From assembly GCA_947652925.1 (NCBI GenBank), contig CANTEW010000007.1, positions 18,079 through 82,078 on the forward strand: DNA of 64,000 nucleotides. Direction: 5' to 3'. The notes beneath the pieces were generated by a model. That model saw only the letters and a program-made list of their open reading frames with translations, was not told the DNA's origin and searched no databases. How positions within the stretch are numbered: position 1 is the stretch's first letter; each line of letters begins with the position of its first letter. A program made the translations under genes and the position numbers. Shown piece by piece: positions 26,144 to 35,270 of the stretch. This stretch comes from an uncultured Lachnospiraceae bacterium. GTDB lineage: Bacteria; Bacillota; Clostridia; Lachnospirales; Lachnospiraceae.

Positions 26144-26911
26144 TCACGATCTTTTACAAAAAGCAACGATGGAAAATACCACGATCACCACCTCTACCCC
26201 CATGACCAGGAGCAGGACGTATCCCAGCTCCGGCGTCGCCCCGCCGGAGGCCAGCTGGGTGAGGGCCACGGACCAGCAATTCGCCCCTATATGGAGCAAG
26301 ACGGGCGCCCACAGACTCTCCAATCGGTAATAACAATAGGCAAAACAAGCCCCTAAGATCCCCGCATACAGAAACTGCAGCACATTTCCATGGTAGATCC
26401 CAAAGAAAAAAGCAGAAAGCCCGATCGCCCAGCCCACACGCATATCATCCAGAAGACGGCGGAAGACCAGCCCCCGGAAGATCAGTTCCTCGGCTATAGG
26501 CGCTACAAGTCCCACCCAGAACAACATGGACAGCACATCCTGATCCGAAAAGACCCTCTCAGATAATTCACCATATCCCGGAAACAGACGCGCGATCTGC
26601 AGGATGGACAACAGCATGTTCGCCAGATGGCAGACAGACATGCCTAAGAGCAGCATCCACACCACTTCTCCCGGACCCAGCCGCCTCCCGAACCTGCCGC
26701 GCCGGTAAAAGCCCCCCTGCTTTTCATCCGATCTCATCAGCCATACGGCTATGGGCACTGTCAAAAGTCCTGTGACACCTGTAGCCGCCAGGCTATACCT
26801 GCTCACCTGGCCCAGCCCTCTGCCTGTCAGCATCAGGAACAATATCAGCGCCTGGCTCACCACAGCCCCGATCACAAAATGGATCCCTACCGGGTAAAGC
26901 ACCCTCCACAC
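26144..26911 (-). CDS. CPBP-family intramembrane metalloprotease
   Basis: A 255-residue protein with about seven membrane helices of the CPBP (CAAX protease and bacteriocin-processing) family. The glutamate pair and arginine appear in VAPIAEELIFRGLVFRRLL near 138-156, and the first histidine motif in FFFGIYHGN; a further LHIGANCW carries the last histidine. Starts with GTG at 26911; the ribosome-binding site is not convincing, so the start may be wrong by a few codons. It is the last gene of a run beginning with a Ser/Thr kinase. In Gram-positives these proteases process peptides or confer self-immunity; the substrate here is unknown. Confidence 0.85.
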   Translation of the reverse strand: MWRVLYPVGIHFVIGAVVSQALILFLMLTGRGLGQVSRYSLAATGVTGLLTVPIAVWLMRSDEKQGGFYRRGRFGRRLGPGEVVWMLLLGMSVCHLANMLLSILQIARLFPGYGELSERVFSDQDVLSMLFWVGLVAPIAEELIFRGLVFRRLLDDMRVGWAIGLSAFFFGIYHGNVLQFLYAGILGACFAYCYYRLESLWAPVLLHIGANCWSVALTQLASGGATPELGYVLLLVMGVEVVIVVFSIVAFCKRS

Positions 26912-26943
26912 TTTGCGGAGCCAGCCCCGCCGCGGCAGAGGGT

Positions 26944-27591
26944 TTACAGAAAAAAACGCCGCAGCCCTTCGATCGTCGGCGCGATCATCACCGGACCTGC
27001 CTGCTCCAGTTCCTGGGTACTCCCATATCCGTAAGACACCGCCACACAGTCAATGCCAGCCTCCCTGGCTCCCAGGACATCATGCCTGCGGTCGCCCACC
27101 ATCACGACCTGCTCCCTCTGCTCCTCCATGCACAGCTTTCTCAGAGCCTCCTGGATCACCTCTCCTTTACTGGTCCGGGAACCGTCCATCTGGCTGCCTT
27201 CCACCACGGTAAAATAAGACAAGAGATGAAAATGCTCCAGTATCTGCCTTACATACACGATCGGTTTGGAAGAAGCCACACCCAGGATATAGCCCCGCTC
27301 CTTTAATTCCTTCAAAAGCTCCCCTATCCCCTGGTATGGATGATTCTCATAGATACCCTGCTGGGCATACCTGTCCCGATAATGCCCCACCGCCTGCCAG
27401 GCTGCCGCCTCATCCAGCCCATAAGCCTCTATGAACTGCTCCAGCAGGGGCGGACCGATAAAGGCCTCCAGTTTATACAGATCCGGTTCCTCTATCCCAA
27501 GCTTGTGCAGCGCATATTGGACACTCTTCGTGATCCCCTCTGCCGAAGCCGTCAGCGTCCCATCAAGATCAAACAAAATAGCACGGTACAT
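26944..27591 (-). CDS. HAD-family phosphatase (phosphoglycolate phosphatase-like)
   Basis: A 215-residue haloacid dehalogenase-type hydrolase. Motif I is ILFDLDGTLTAS at the start, motif II is VASSK, motif III is the lysine in SKGEV and motif IV is MVGDRRHDVLGAREAG. The alpha-helical cap (GIEEPDLYKLEAFIGPPLLE) places it with Gph/PgmB-like proteins. The ATG at 27591 has GAGAGGAG upstream. It lies 36 nt after the acidic secreted-protein gene. Substrate cannot be told from sequence. Confidence 0.88.
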   Translation of the reverse strand: MYRAILFDLDGTLTASAEGITKSVQYALHKLGIEEPDLYKLEAFIGPPLLEQFIEAYGLDEAAAWQAVGHYRDRYAQQGIYENHPYQGIGELLKELKERGYILGVASSKPIVYVRQILEHFHLLSYFTVVEGSQMDGSRTSKGEVIQEALRKLCMEEQREQVVMVGDRRHDVLGAREAGIDCVAVSYGYGSTQELEQAGPVMIAPTIEGLRRFFL

Positions 27592-27627
27592 TTTATGCTC
27601 CTCTCCTAAAAACATCGTTCCAAGAGA

Positions 27628-28533
27628 TTATAGCACAGCCAGCCCCACACCGCAAGAAAAGTACCATGGATCCATGGAAACGACCTGGCCGTCCGGGAGA
27701 AGGACCGTGATCTTAAGACAGTTCATGCCTTTTTGCAAAAATGTGTCCACAGGTATCATACAGCCATCCTCCCACCTGTAAGCTGATTCCCTATGGTTGA
27801 CTGCACAGGAGAGTACACAGACCTCCTGCTCCCCCTCCAGCCGGACAGCAAGGTCACCCCTGTCCGAAAGACGGGCGAGATCTTCATGGACAAAGCGGAT
27901 CGGTGGTCCTTTTTTATCTCCTGCCCTTTCATCTTCTGCCTTTCTGTCTCTCCTCTCCTGCTCCTGTGTCCTCTCCCCATCAGATCCCTGTCCTCCTTCC
28001 ATCTCCTGTCCCTCCTGCTGCACATCCCTGCTCATCTCCGGCTCTTCCTGTATGATCTGCGTGGCCTCCTGTCCGCTGTCCTCCTGTAAGATCACTCCCA
28101 TCCTGGACTCCTCCGGCATAAGATCTATCTCTCCTCCCACCGCCTCCTCCGGCTGTACGGACGGCCACACCCCCGTCTCCTGTGCCGCAGTCACAGTCTC
28201 CTCTTCTAAAAACGGCTCCCATTCCCCGAAAGAAGGCTCCGGCGTTTCCGTCTGCTGCGCACCTTCCCCCGTCTGTCCCTCCTCAACAGGGATCGTCTCT
28301 GTCTGCACAGGCGGGGCCTCTCCCTGTTCTTCATGATCTTCATGAACATCTTTTTCCGGGGAAGACTCTATCGCTGTCTCTGTCTCCGTTCCTGCCCCTG
28401 TCCTCTCCCCTGTACCTTCTTTCTGCTCCACCTGTATCTGGAACCCTCCCATATCTACAAAACTGGCCCTCACCTGCTGCGCACAGGCCAGGCTCACAAG
28501 TATGAGACTGATCCACATCCACGTTTTTTTCAT
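27628..28533 (-). CDS. Secreted acidic Glu/Gln-rich protein, unknown function
   Basis: A 301-residue protein I do not recognise. A signal peptide is evident at residues 1-24 (KKTWMWISLILVSLACAQQV). Residues about 35-205 are low in hydrophobic residues and very rich in Glu, Gln, Thr, Gly and Pro, so this part is probably disordered. The last ~95 residues (from IRFVHEDLARLSDR) look folded, end hydrophobically (YFSCGVGLAVL) and carry four cysteines. The gene begins one base after the stop of a Ser/Thr kinase gene. It may be an extracytoplasmic partner of that system; a direct role as substrate is unlikely if the kinase domain is cytosolic. Confidence 0.8.
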   Translation of the reverse strand: MKKTWMWISLILVSLACAQQVRASFVDMGGFQIQVEQKEGTGERTGAGTETETAIESSPEKDVHEDHEEQGEAPPVQTETIPVEEGQTGEGAQQTETPEPSFGEWEPFLEEETVTAAQETGVWPSVQPEEAVGGEIDLMPEESRMGVILQEDSGQEATQIIQEEPEMSRDVQQEGQEMEGGQGSDGERTQEQERRDRKAEDERAGDKKGPPIRFVHEDLARLSDRGDLAVRLEGEQEVCVLSCAVNHRESAYRWEDGCMIPVDTFLQKGMNCLKITVLLPDGQVVSMDPWYFSCGVGLAVL

Positions 28534-28534
28534 A

Positions 28535-29776
28535 TCATCCCCCCATTTCCTCTATACGTTTTACCCATATCTGATAATTATACCCTTCCTTATCCCAGAC
28601 CATCCGCTCGCCCCTCTCATACAGCTGTTTGAGCTTTCCCCCGTCTGCGCCTGTCTCCAGGAGCAGACAGCCATAACTACCATAGCACTCTCCCGAATGG
28701 GGATATGATCCCAACAGTTCCTGATACACGCCTTTTGCCCCCGCCGTATCTCCCATCTTCCAGTACCCCCAGGCCAGCAGCAGGCCGCTGCGCAGCTCCC
28801 ACTCCCGCTGGTGGGCTTTTCTGTAAAGCTCTTCCAATCCCCCGACGATCTCACTGAGCTGCCGCTGTCGGAGTGTCTCCTCCTGTATCCCGGCAGCCCG
28901 TCCCAGATCTTCCGCCAAACTCGTCAAGCGTCCCCCACTGTCCTCATCCTGGCCAGATAGCTCCTTTTGCACTCCTGCCTTCGCATGCGACCCTGACCCA
29001 TAGTCCTCCATCCGCCCTTTCCCGGCTGAATATCCCGCCACAACACAGACGGCCAGGGCACCGGACAAGAGAAACACTATCCGGCGGCTCTCTTTCCTTC
29101 TTTTCATGCTTTCCAGACATCGCTCTAACTCCTGCACGTTTTGATAACGCTTCCCCGGACACGGCTGGCAGCATTTATCCAAAACCCTCCTCCACCCCCT
29201 CCCGGCCTGGCTGCCCAGGAGAAGGCTCCACGTTTTTCCAAAAGAATAGATATCAGAACAGCAGGTCACTCTGCCCTCCCTCAGTTCCGGCGCCGCGTAC
29301 CTGGGCGTGCCTTCGCAGGCCCCTCTGTATCTGCCTGCCCCGGCACCAAAATCCACCAAAAACAATCGTCCCTGCGGGGTCACTATGAGATTTTCCGGTT
29401 TCAGGTCCCCATGGATATAAGGCGGCTTTGATCCATGCAGATAAGCGAGGACCTGGCACAGATCGAGAGCAAGATCCAACATCCTGCCCGCAGACACATC
29501 CCCAGATCCATACAGTTCCCGCAGGTTTTTGCCGGATATATGATCCATGACCAGCCACATCTTCCCCTGTTCTTCCAGAAAATCCACCACCCGGGGGATC
29601 ATTGGATGTTCCAAAGACTTTAATACAGCCCCCTCCTGCCTGGCCCCTGCATCCAGCACCTTTACCGCCCACTGCTTCCCAAGCTTCAAGTCCCTGGCAA
29701 GATAGACACTGCCCCTCCCGCCCTGGCCTATCTTCTCCAGAAGGACATATTTTTTCCCTACCACTCTTCCGATCAA
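28535..29776 (-). CDS. Membrane-anchored Ser/Thr protein kinase with C-terminal TPR-like region
   Basis: A 413-residue Hanks-type kinase. The glycine loop is GQGGRGSVY (17-25), the lysine is in WAVKVL, the catalytic loop is HGDLKPEN (a glycine replaces the common arginine before Asp, so it is a non-RD type), and the metal site is DFGAGAG. A single membrane helix follows at about 233-252 (RIVFLLSGALAVCVVAGYSA). The extracytoplasmic C-terminus is helical and includes a stretch resembling tetratricopeptide repeats (LLLAWGYWKMGDTAGAKGVY). PASTA repeats, usual in PrkC-type kinases, are absent. The start is probably TTG at 29776 after GAGGTG. It heads an operon with a secreted acidic protein, HAD and CPBP protease. 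Confidence 0.88.
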   Translation of the reverse strand: MIGRVVGKKYVLLEKIGQGGRGSVYLARDLKLGKQWAVKVLDAGARQEGAVLKSLEHPMIPRVVDFLEEQGKMWLVMDHISGKNLRELYGSGDVSAGRMLDLALDLCQVLAYLHGSKPPYIHGDLKPENLIVTPQGRLFLVDFGAGAGRYRGACEGTPRYAAPELREGRVTCCSDIYSFGKTWSLLLGSQAGRGWRRVLDKCCQPCPGKRYQNVQELERCLESMKRRKESRRIVFLLSGALAVCVVAGYSAGKGRMEDYGSGSHAKAGVQKELSGQDEDSGGRLTSLAEDLGRAAGIQEETLRQRQLSEIVGGLEELYRKAHQREWELRSGLLLAWGYWKMGDTAGAKGVYQELLGSYPHSGECYGSYGCLLLETGADGGKLKQLYERGERMVWDKEGYNYQIWVKRIEEMGG

Positions 29777-29920
29777 ACTGCACCTCAGACATATCTTTCA
29801 TCAACATTTGTTCCGATCCATCCATGGGGATATCCGTCTGAACAGACGGCTCGCGACCTTTAGATATAGTATATCTCCTCCCAGACGGATCTGCAAATAA
29901 ATTATTTATTAAAAACAACT

Positions 29921-29965
29921 AAAATAAGGCCGTGGGAAACTGGTGATACCCGGCCTCCCACAGCC
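29921..29965 (-). terminator. Terminator after the sorbitol-type dehydrogenase gene
   Basis: Stem GGCTGTGGGA paired with TCCCACGGCC (one mismatch), followed on the minus strand by TTATTTT. It lies 30-75 nt past the dehydrogenase stop and separates it from the kinase operon. Confidence 0.65.
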
Positions 29966-29995
29966 TGTAAGATAAATATGATATTTCTAAAAAGA

Positions 29996-31057
29996 TCATC
30001 CTTTTGCGTCTTTAGAGATCCGTATCACGCCTTTGACGATATCTGCTTTATGATGGATGCTGTGATCCATCCCTTTTTGTACATCATCCAGGTCAAAGAT
30101 ATCTGTGACGATGCCTTTCAAGTTGACTTTCCCCGCAGCCACCGCTTCGATCGCCATGGGATAGATATGGCGGTAACGGAATACGGTCTTGAACGTCAGC
30201 TCTTTATCAAGAGCCAGGCTCATGGGCAATGTCATCTCCCCGCTGGCGCTGTAACCCACCAGGACGATCGTCGCACCTTTCTTGGTCATGTGTATGGTCT
30301 GCGCGGCTGTCACCTGGGAGCCAGCTGTCTCAATGGCCAGGTCACATCCTTTTCCGCCTGTGTACTTTAAGACTTCTTCCACAGCATCCTTATCTTTGCC
30401 ATTGATCACACCGTCCGCGCCCAATTCCAGAGCTTTTTCCAGACGCTTGTCCATCACGTCCACCACATAGACGCTTGACACGCCCATGGCTTTCAGAGCC
30501 ATCATGCTCACCAGGCCGATGCATCCCGCGCCCATGACGACTGCTGTCTGCCCCGCCTGTGCGCCGCCCTGCATCGCCGCATGGAACCCAACGGCCAAAG
30601 GCTCGATCAGAGCGCCCTCCAACGTACTCACATTATCCGGGAGCTTGAAGCACAGGTCCGCCTCATGAGCCACATATTCCTGGAACACCCCGTCGATCGG
30701 AGGCGTGGCAAAAAAGACCACATCCGGGCACAGATTGTATCTGCCTGTCTTGCAGAACTCGCAATGCCCACAGGTCTTCCCCGGCTCCAGCGCCACCCGA
30801 TCGCCCACTTTCAGATGCTGCACATCTTCTCCCACTTCCACTACAACACCGCCGGGTTCATGGCCCAGTACAAAGGGAGGTTCTACCACATTCGCACCGA
30901 TGGCACCCGCCTCATAATAATGAAGATCCGAACCGCAGATGCCCACGTATTCCAGTTTTACCAATACTTCATCAGCAGCAGGCGTTGGGATATCCCGCTC
31001 TTCAAAACCCATCTTTCCCACACCCTGCATCACTGCGACTTTCATCTTACCTTCCAT
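29996..31057 (-). CDS. Zinc-dependent sorbitol/polyol dehydrogenase (MDR family)
   Basis: A 353-residue NAD-dependent polyol dehydrogenase. The catalytic zinc site is in GICGSDLHYYEAGAIG and GHEPGGVVVEVG, structural zinc in CGHCEFCKTGRYNLC, and the Rossmann motif in VMGAGCIGLVSM. LHYYEAG and EPLAVGFHA favour the sorbitol/xylitol group over ethanol dehydrogenases. The ATG at 31057 has GGAGG 8 nt upstream. It is a single gene with a good promoter and terminator. The exact polyol is not determinable here. Confidence 0.88.
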   Translation of the reverse strand: MEGKMKVAVMQGVGKMGFEERDIPTPAADEVLVKLEYVGICGSDLHYYEAGAIGANVVEPPFVLGHEPGGVVVEVGEDVQHLKVGDRVALEPGKTCGHCEFCKTGRYNLCPDVVFFATPPIDGVFQEYVAHEADLCFKLPDNVSTLEGALIEPLAVGFHAAMQGGAQAGQTAVVMGAGCIGLVSMMALKAMGVSSVYVVDVMDKRLEKALELGADGVINGKDKDAVEEVLKYTGGKGCDLAIETAGSQVTAAQTIHMTKKGATIVLVGYSASGEMTLPMSLALDKELTFKTVFRYRHIYPMAIEAVAAGKVNLKGIVTDIFDLDDVQKGMDHSIHHKADIVKGVIRISKDAKG

Positions 31058-31113
31058 CAACAGATCCTCCTTCAGAGCAAAAACTTTTTTAAACATTTTA
31101 TTTAAGTAGCACC

Positions 31114-31142
31114 ATTATCCCTCTAAACAGACAGAAAGTCAA
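31114..31142 (-). promoter_or_regulatory. Predicted promoter of the polyol dehydrogenase
   Basis: Minus-strand -35 TTGACT and -10 GATAAT with a 17-nt spacer, about 57 nt before the ATG. Confidence 0.65.
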
Positions 31143-31145
31143 CGT

Positions 31146-33149
31146 CTACTCCTTTTTTCCACAACATTTTTTATATTTTTTTCCGCTCCCGCAGGGACAG
31201 GGATCGTTGCGCCCGATCTTGGGGATCCCTCTCCTGTATGTGGCGCCCAGGCTCTTTTGCTCCCGCTCCCGGATCATCTCTGACAGGGCAGACAGACTGG
31301 GATCCCCAGCTGCTGCAGCATATGCCTCCTGGACCTTTCTGACTGTATCCTGCGCCTGTCTGTAACTGCCGCCGGCCATCTGGCAGAGCGCCAGCATATA
31401 GGAGAGCTCCAGGTTCCCTTCCGGCAGGGCGTTCAAGATATCCTCCATCTGCACCTGCGCCCTCTGTATAAAAGATATCCGATAAGTCTCGTAAAGCCTG
31501 TACTGTATCTCTTCCGGCATCTGATAGATATGGGTATCCCAACTGATCTGATCCTTTGACAGCCTTTTTCGAAAGACCGGGAGGGATGCGGGCCGTTTCC
31601 CTGTCAGTTCCTTATATCCATTGCGCGAATATCCTTTTAACACGAAAAGCCCCGCATCCATACAGATATCCATCACCGCCAGCCAAAGCTCCACCCAGGA
31701 TGCCGATACTTCCGGCGGGAAGACATCGCAGACATTTTCTATCAGATCTGTGGCTGTCGCCCCGCACAGGGCATCCAGACGTTGTTCTTCCATCCACAGG
31801 CTCAGTTCCTCATCCTCCAGCCCCACAACGTTTTTCATATATTCTATATAGAGCGCCCAGCACTCTTCGGCCCAGATCATGCCTTCTTGCCGCCTTGCCA
31901 GCTCTTTCCCTAGAATCTTCCTGTATCCGATCTCCTCATCGATCTGGAAAAAATGCGCCATCGACTTCTCCACGTTGATCTCGCTCAGCATCGCATACCG
32001 CGGCCCGCCTTCTCTCTCCAACGTCCGGATATACCCGTTAAACCTGCCGTACCAGTACAACAGACGGAAAAAATCTTCCCTCTCAAGATCCAGGCCCCAG
32101 ATATCCCTGCACATATCATGACACGCGTCTATTTCCATGATCCCATAGGCCTGCAGGCAGTCCAGGATCTTCCCTCCATCCTGACGTATCTTCCGGCAGA
32201 TCATCCCCCAATCCCTGTCCCTTAGCAGATCGATGACTGTCCCAGCGCCCTGGGCGAGGGCGTAGGAGGCTGTCTTTCCCTTCGGATCCTCCGCTATATG
32301 CACCTCCATGAGTCCCAGCACCATGTACTTATCGACTGCAAGCTCTTCTGTACCCGATGCCAGACTGCCCTCGGGCCTCTCACAAAATCTCAGTAATCCC
32401 TGGAATTCCTCTGCGTCCAGGACATACAGCAGATATTCCGGATGGCGCACGAACTCATTATAGACAGTCTCTGCGGACCTCTTCTTATCCCAGCTGGACT
32501 TTGTGGGTATCTGCAGATATCTACAATAATCCTTTATCTCCCGCAGGCTGAGATCCTGCAGCACTTCCACACAGCTCCTGCCTGCCGCCGCCTTTTCCTC
32601 ATGCCGGTCCTTCCCATAGCTAAAATATCCCCATTCACGGATCCTGCCCGCCATCTTAGACGGCCTTGAATGCCTGCTCTTTACCTGGACCGGCGCCGGT
32701 CCCTCCGCAGGCAGGACAAATTCCATCTTCGCCAGCAGACGGTCCGCGCCCTCCAGCGAAAACTCCCCGCCCCCGGGATCCTCCCCTTTTGCCCTCACGA
32801 TGGTGGCAGAACGCAGATCATAATCTTCCTGTACTTTTTCCAGTATTATCTTATATTTCCGATCCATCCCCAGATCATACGTGTAACGTATCCATTTGTT
32901 TATGTAGATAAAATCGTCCACCTGAGATCCATCTTCCGGCAGATCACCCCTCTCCAACGCCCTCTCATCTGTCACACGCACCGTATCCTGAGAAAATGTA
33001 AAAGCGTGCGGCCGCTGACCCTCCCAGCCGAAAGCGACCTGGAGGATCCTGTGCAGATCCCCGAAACTGATCTTCTCCGGGATCGTGATCCGCCTCCAGA
33101 CCGGAGGGGATGTATCTTCAGCCGTTACTTTGATAACGTATCCGCTCAT
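31146..33149 (-). CDS. pRiA4b ORF-3-like protein with C-terminal SEC-C motif
   Basis: A 667-residue cytosolic protein. The N-terminal ~170 residues match the plasmid pRiA4b ORF-3 family ([48 protein letters not shown]-like segment). The last 20 residues form a SEC-C zinc-binding motif ([20 protein letters not shown]). The ~480 residues between are helical and not recognised. The pairing of these two ends is seen in large Firmicutes proteins without assigned role. The ATG at 33149 is preferred; the TTG four codons earlier sits too close to the GGAGAGG. It is a single gene. Confidence 0.8.
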   Translation of the reverse strand: MSGYVIKVTAEDTSPPVWRRITIPEKISFGDLHRILQVAFGWEGQRPHAFTFSQDTVRVTDERALERGDLPEDGSQVDDFIYINKWIRYTYDLGMDRKYKIILEKVQEDYDLRSATIVRAKGEDPGGGEFSLEGADRLLAKMEFVLPAEGPAPVQVKSRHSRPSKMAGRIREWGYFSYGKDRHEEKAAAGRSCVEVLQDLSLREIKDYCRYLQIPTKSSWDKKRSAETVYNEFVRHPEYLLYVLDAEEFQGLLRFCERPEGSLASGTEELAVDKYMVLGLMEVHIAEDPKGKTASYALAQGAGTVIDLLRDRDWGMICRKIRQDGGKILDCLQAYGIMEIDACHDMCRDIWGLDLEREDFFRLLYWYGRFNGYIRTLEREGGPRYAMLSEINVEKSMAHFFQIDEEIGYRKILGKELARRQEGMIWAEECWALYIEYMKNVVGLEDEELSLWMEEQRLDALCGATATDLIENVCDVFPPEVSASWVELWLAVMDICMDAGLFVLKGYSRNGYKELTGKRPASLPVFRKRLSKDQISWDTHIYQMPEEIQYRLYETYRISFIQRAQVQMEDILNALPEGNLELSYMLALCQMAGGSYRQAQDTVRKVQEAYAAAAGDPSLSALSEMIREREQKSLGATYRRGIPKIGRNDPCPCGSGKKYKKCCGKKE

Positions 33150-33267
33150 GTTTATTACCAAGCCTCTCCTTCATTTACGCATTGACTGCTTACCTACATT
33201 GTACCATACTCCCGCGAGATAAACAAACCTGACCGGCTGACAGATCTTACCTGCCCGCCGGTCATTT

Positions 33268-33879
33268 TCAGATGCTCTCCATATGGATCTTCCTGTCTTT
33301 AAAATAATACTCCCTGTCATGCTCATCGATCTTCCGGAGTACCCTGCAGGGATCCCCCACTGCCACCACACCGCCCGGGATATCTTTCGTCACCACACTC
33401 CCAGCCCCTATGACTGTATCATCCCCTATGGTGACCCTCGGCACGATCACGGCACCTGCCCCGATCCAGCAGTTCCTCCCAATGCGTACAGGAAAATTGT
33501 ACTGATACCCTTTTTCCCGCAATCCCGGCAAGATCGGATGCCCCGCTGTAGCCACTGTGACGTTCGGCCCAAACATGGTATAGTCACCCACATAGATATA
33601 GGTATCATCCACTAACGTCAGATTAAAATTCGCGTAGACATGTTTTCCAAAATAGACATGGCGTCCGCCAAAATTTGCATGAAAAGGAGGCTCTATATAA
33701 CATCCCTCCCCGATCTGGGCAAACATCTCCTTGAGCAGCTGTTCCCTCTTCTCTTTTTCCGACGGCCGGGTCCTATTGTAATCGTAAAGTTTTTCCAGAC
33801 AGCGTGTCTGCAGATCCACCAGTCCCCCCTGCATAGGGTCATAGAGTTCCCCGCTGTGCATCTTTTCGTAGATATCCAT
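33268..33879 (-). CDS. Maltose/galactoside O-acetyltransferase family protein
   Basis: A 203-residue left-handed beta-helix acetyltransferase of the LacA/Maa group. The N-terminal MDIYEKMHSGELYDP is the Mac domain; hexapeptide repeats follow, and the catalytic histidine is in TVATAGHPILPG. IGAGAVIVPRVTIGDDTVIGAGSVVTK is standard for the family. It overlaps the end of the MFS gene by 41 nt, so both are on one transcript. Sugar substrate unknown. Confidence 0.9.
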   Translation of the reverse strand: MDIYEKMHSGELYDPMQGGLVDLQTRCLEKLYDYNRTRPSEKEKREQLLKEMFAQIGEGCYIEPPFHANFGGRHVYFGKHVYANFNLTLVDDTYIYVGDYTMFGPNVTVATAGHPILPGLREKGYQYNFPVRIGRNCWIGAGAVIVPRVTIGDDTVIGAGSVVTKDIPGGVVAVGDPCRVLRKIDEHDREYYFKDRKIHMESI

Positions 33880-35047
33880 CTTTCTCGTCCCCCTTTTCTC
33901 TCATTTTGATCAGCAGCGCAGCCATGACTATCACGCAAAACACAAGGTTGACGGCCATGCCCGCCCGCAGGCCAAACACATCATCCACGATCCCTATCAG
34001 ATAAGGGCCGACCATCCCTCCCAGACCCCCCATGGCAAAAAAACACCCGAGCAGCGTACCGGGGTTTTTGGAGGGTATCCCGGAGACCACCGTTGTGGAT
34101 GTGGGAAAAATGATCGAAAACCCAAAACCTGTAAAGACCAATAAGAATGCCATGGATGGAGGGCCGAAGATCCCCCCGGCCAAAGACAGGGCCGCGATCA
34201 TCGTAAAGAGCAGCAAGCTCTCCATATGCCCCACCCGATCCACAAACAGACTGCCCGCCAGACGTCCCACGGTCATCCCCACAAAATAGACCGAGAAACA
34301 GATCGAGCTGCCCGCCGCCGACATCATCTTGTCCTCCTGCAGAAACCCCATGAACCATGTAGCCACCCCGATCTCCGCCGCCACATATGCAAAGATCACC
34401 ACATACATCAGTAAGACTTTCCTGTGGGCGATGACCGGGAGCAGCCCTTTCAGACCGATCTTCTCCGACCGTCCATCCTTTTTCTCTCCTCTTGGATACT
34501 TCATTATAATAAAATACAGCGTGATCGGCAATATGATAAATAAACTATACTGGTAAACTCTCCGCCAGGAGATCCCCATTCCCAACAGATACCCCACTGC
34601 CGCCGGGGTGAGGATGGCTCCCAGGCCGTAACACGCATTCAAGAGATTCAGGTACCGGCCGCTGCGCGCGCCCCACAGTCCCGAGAGGATATCGCTCCCG
34701 CCCAGTTCCAACGCCCCAAGCCCCAGTCCTATGAGAAAGATCGACCCAAGGGATAACAGAAGGCTGGAAGACCTTGCATAACCAGTCACACCCAGGAGCA
34801 GAGAAAGCCCCGCTGCTATGAGCGTGACCTTCTTCCCGCACAGATCGGAGAGCAGACCCGCCAAAAACGTCGCCAGGAAAAAACCGGTGTATTCACTGCA
34901 TATGAGCATGCCTGCCGTCGAATGGGCAAATCCCATATCTCGGGATAAGGCCGGGAGCGTGGCTCCTTTCATATTGTCGATAGCCCCAAATAAAAAATAA
35001 CCCAGAAAACACCCTGCCGTGATCATCCATTTCGCCTTTTTTCCCAT
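33839..35047 (-). CDS. MFS transporter
   Basis: About 402 residues with twelve predicted membrane helices. The helix 2-3 loop contains GLLSDLCGKKVTLIAAG, the MFS signature, with a related FVDRVGHMESLLL in the second half. The LNACYGLGAILTPAAVGYLL segment resembles the fucose/sugar-type MFS (FucP-like, FHS) group, so a sugar is a reasonable guess. The start at 35047 is placed after AGGAGG; longer in-frame starts up to 35173 lack a site. It is divergent from an AraC regulator with a cupin sensor and co-transcribed with a sugar O-acetyltransferase. Confidence 0.85.
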   Translation of the reverse strand: MGKKAKWMITAGCFLGYFLFGAIDNMKGATLPALSRDMGFAHSTAGMLICSEYTGFFLATFLAGLLSDLCGKKVTLIAAGLSLLLGVTGYARSSSLLLSLGSIFLIGLGLGALELGGSDILSGLWGARSGRYLNLLNACYGLGAILTPAAVGYLLGMGISWRRVYQYSLFIILPITLYFIIMKYPRGEKKDGRSEKIGLKGLLPVIAHRKVLLMYVVIFAYVAAEIGVATWFMGFLQEDKMMSAAGSSICFSVYFVGMTVGRLAGSLFVDRVGHMESLLLFTMIAALSLAGGIFGPPSMAFLLVFTGFGFSIIFPTSTTVVSGIPSKNPGTLLGCFFAMGGLGGMVGPYLIGIVDDVFGLRAGMAVNLVFCVIVMAALLIKMREKGDEKDGYLRKDAQRGTL

Positions 35048-35185
35048 CTTCTCCATATCCTCCTGTGATAAAAACCAACCTTTAAGATCCATATCAAAGG
35101 GTATACAATACAGGAGCATCCAAAAAAGGGAGAAACAGGATGCCCTGGAGAGATACCCTCTATATATGATCATATTATAAAAAAG

Positions 35186-35214
35186 TTGTGATCTCTTTCA
35201 GTATGTTGTATATT
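35186..35214 (+). promoter_or_regulatory. Predicted promoter of the AraC-type gene
   Basis: -35 TTGTGA and -10 TATATT with a 17-nt spacer in the AT-rich divergent region between the MFS and AraC genes. Confidence 0.45.
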
Positions 35215-35270
35215 TATATAACAATATTTTTTTGTCTAAAATACATATGGAGAAATGGAGAGACCAAGAG

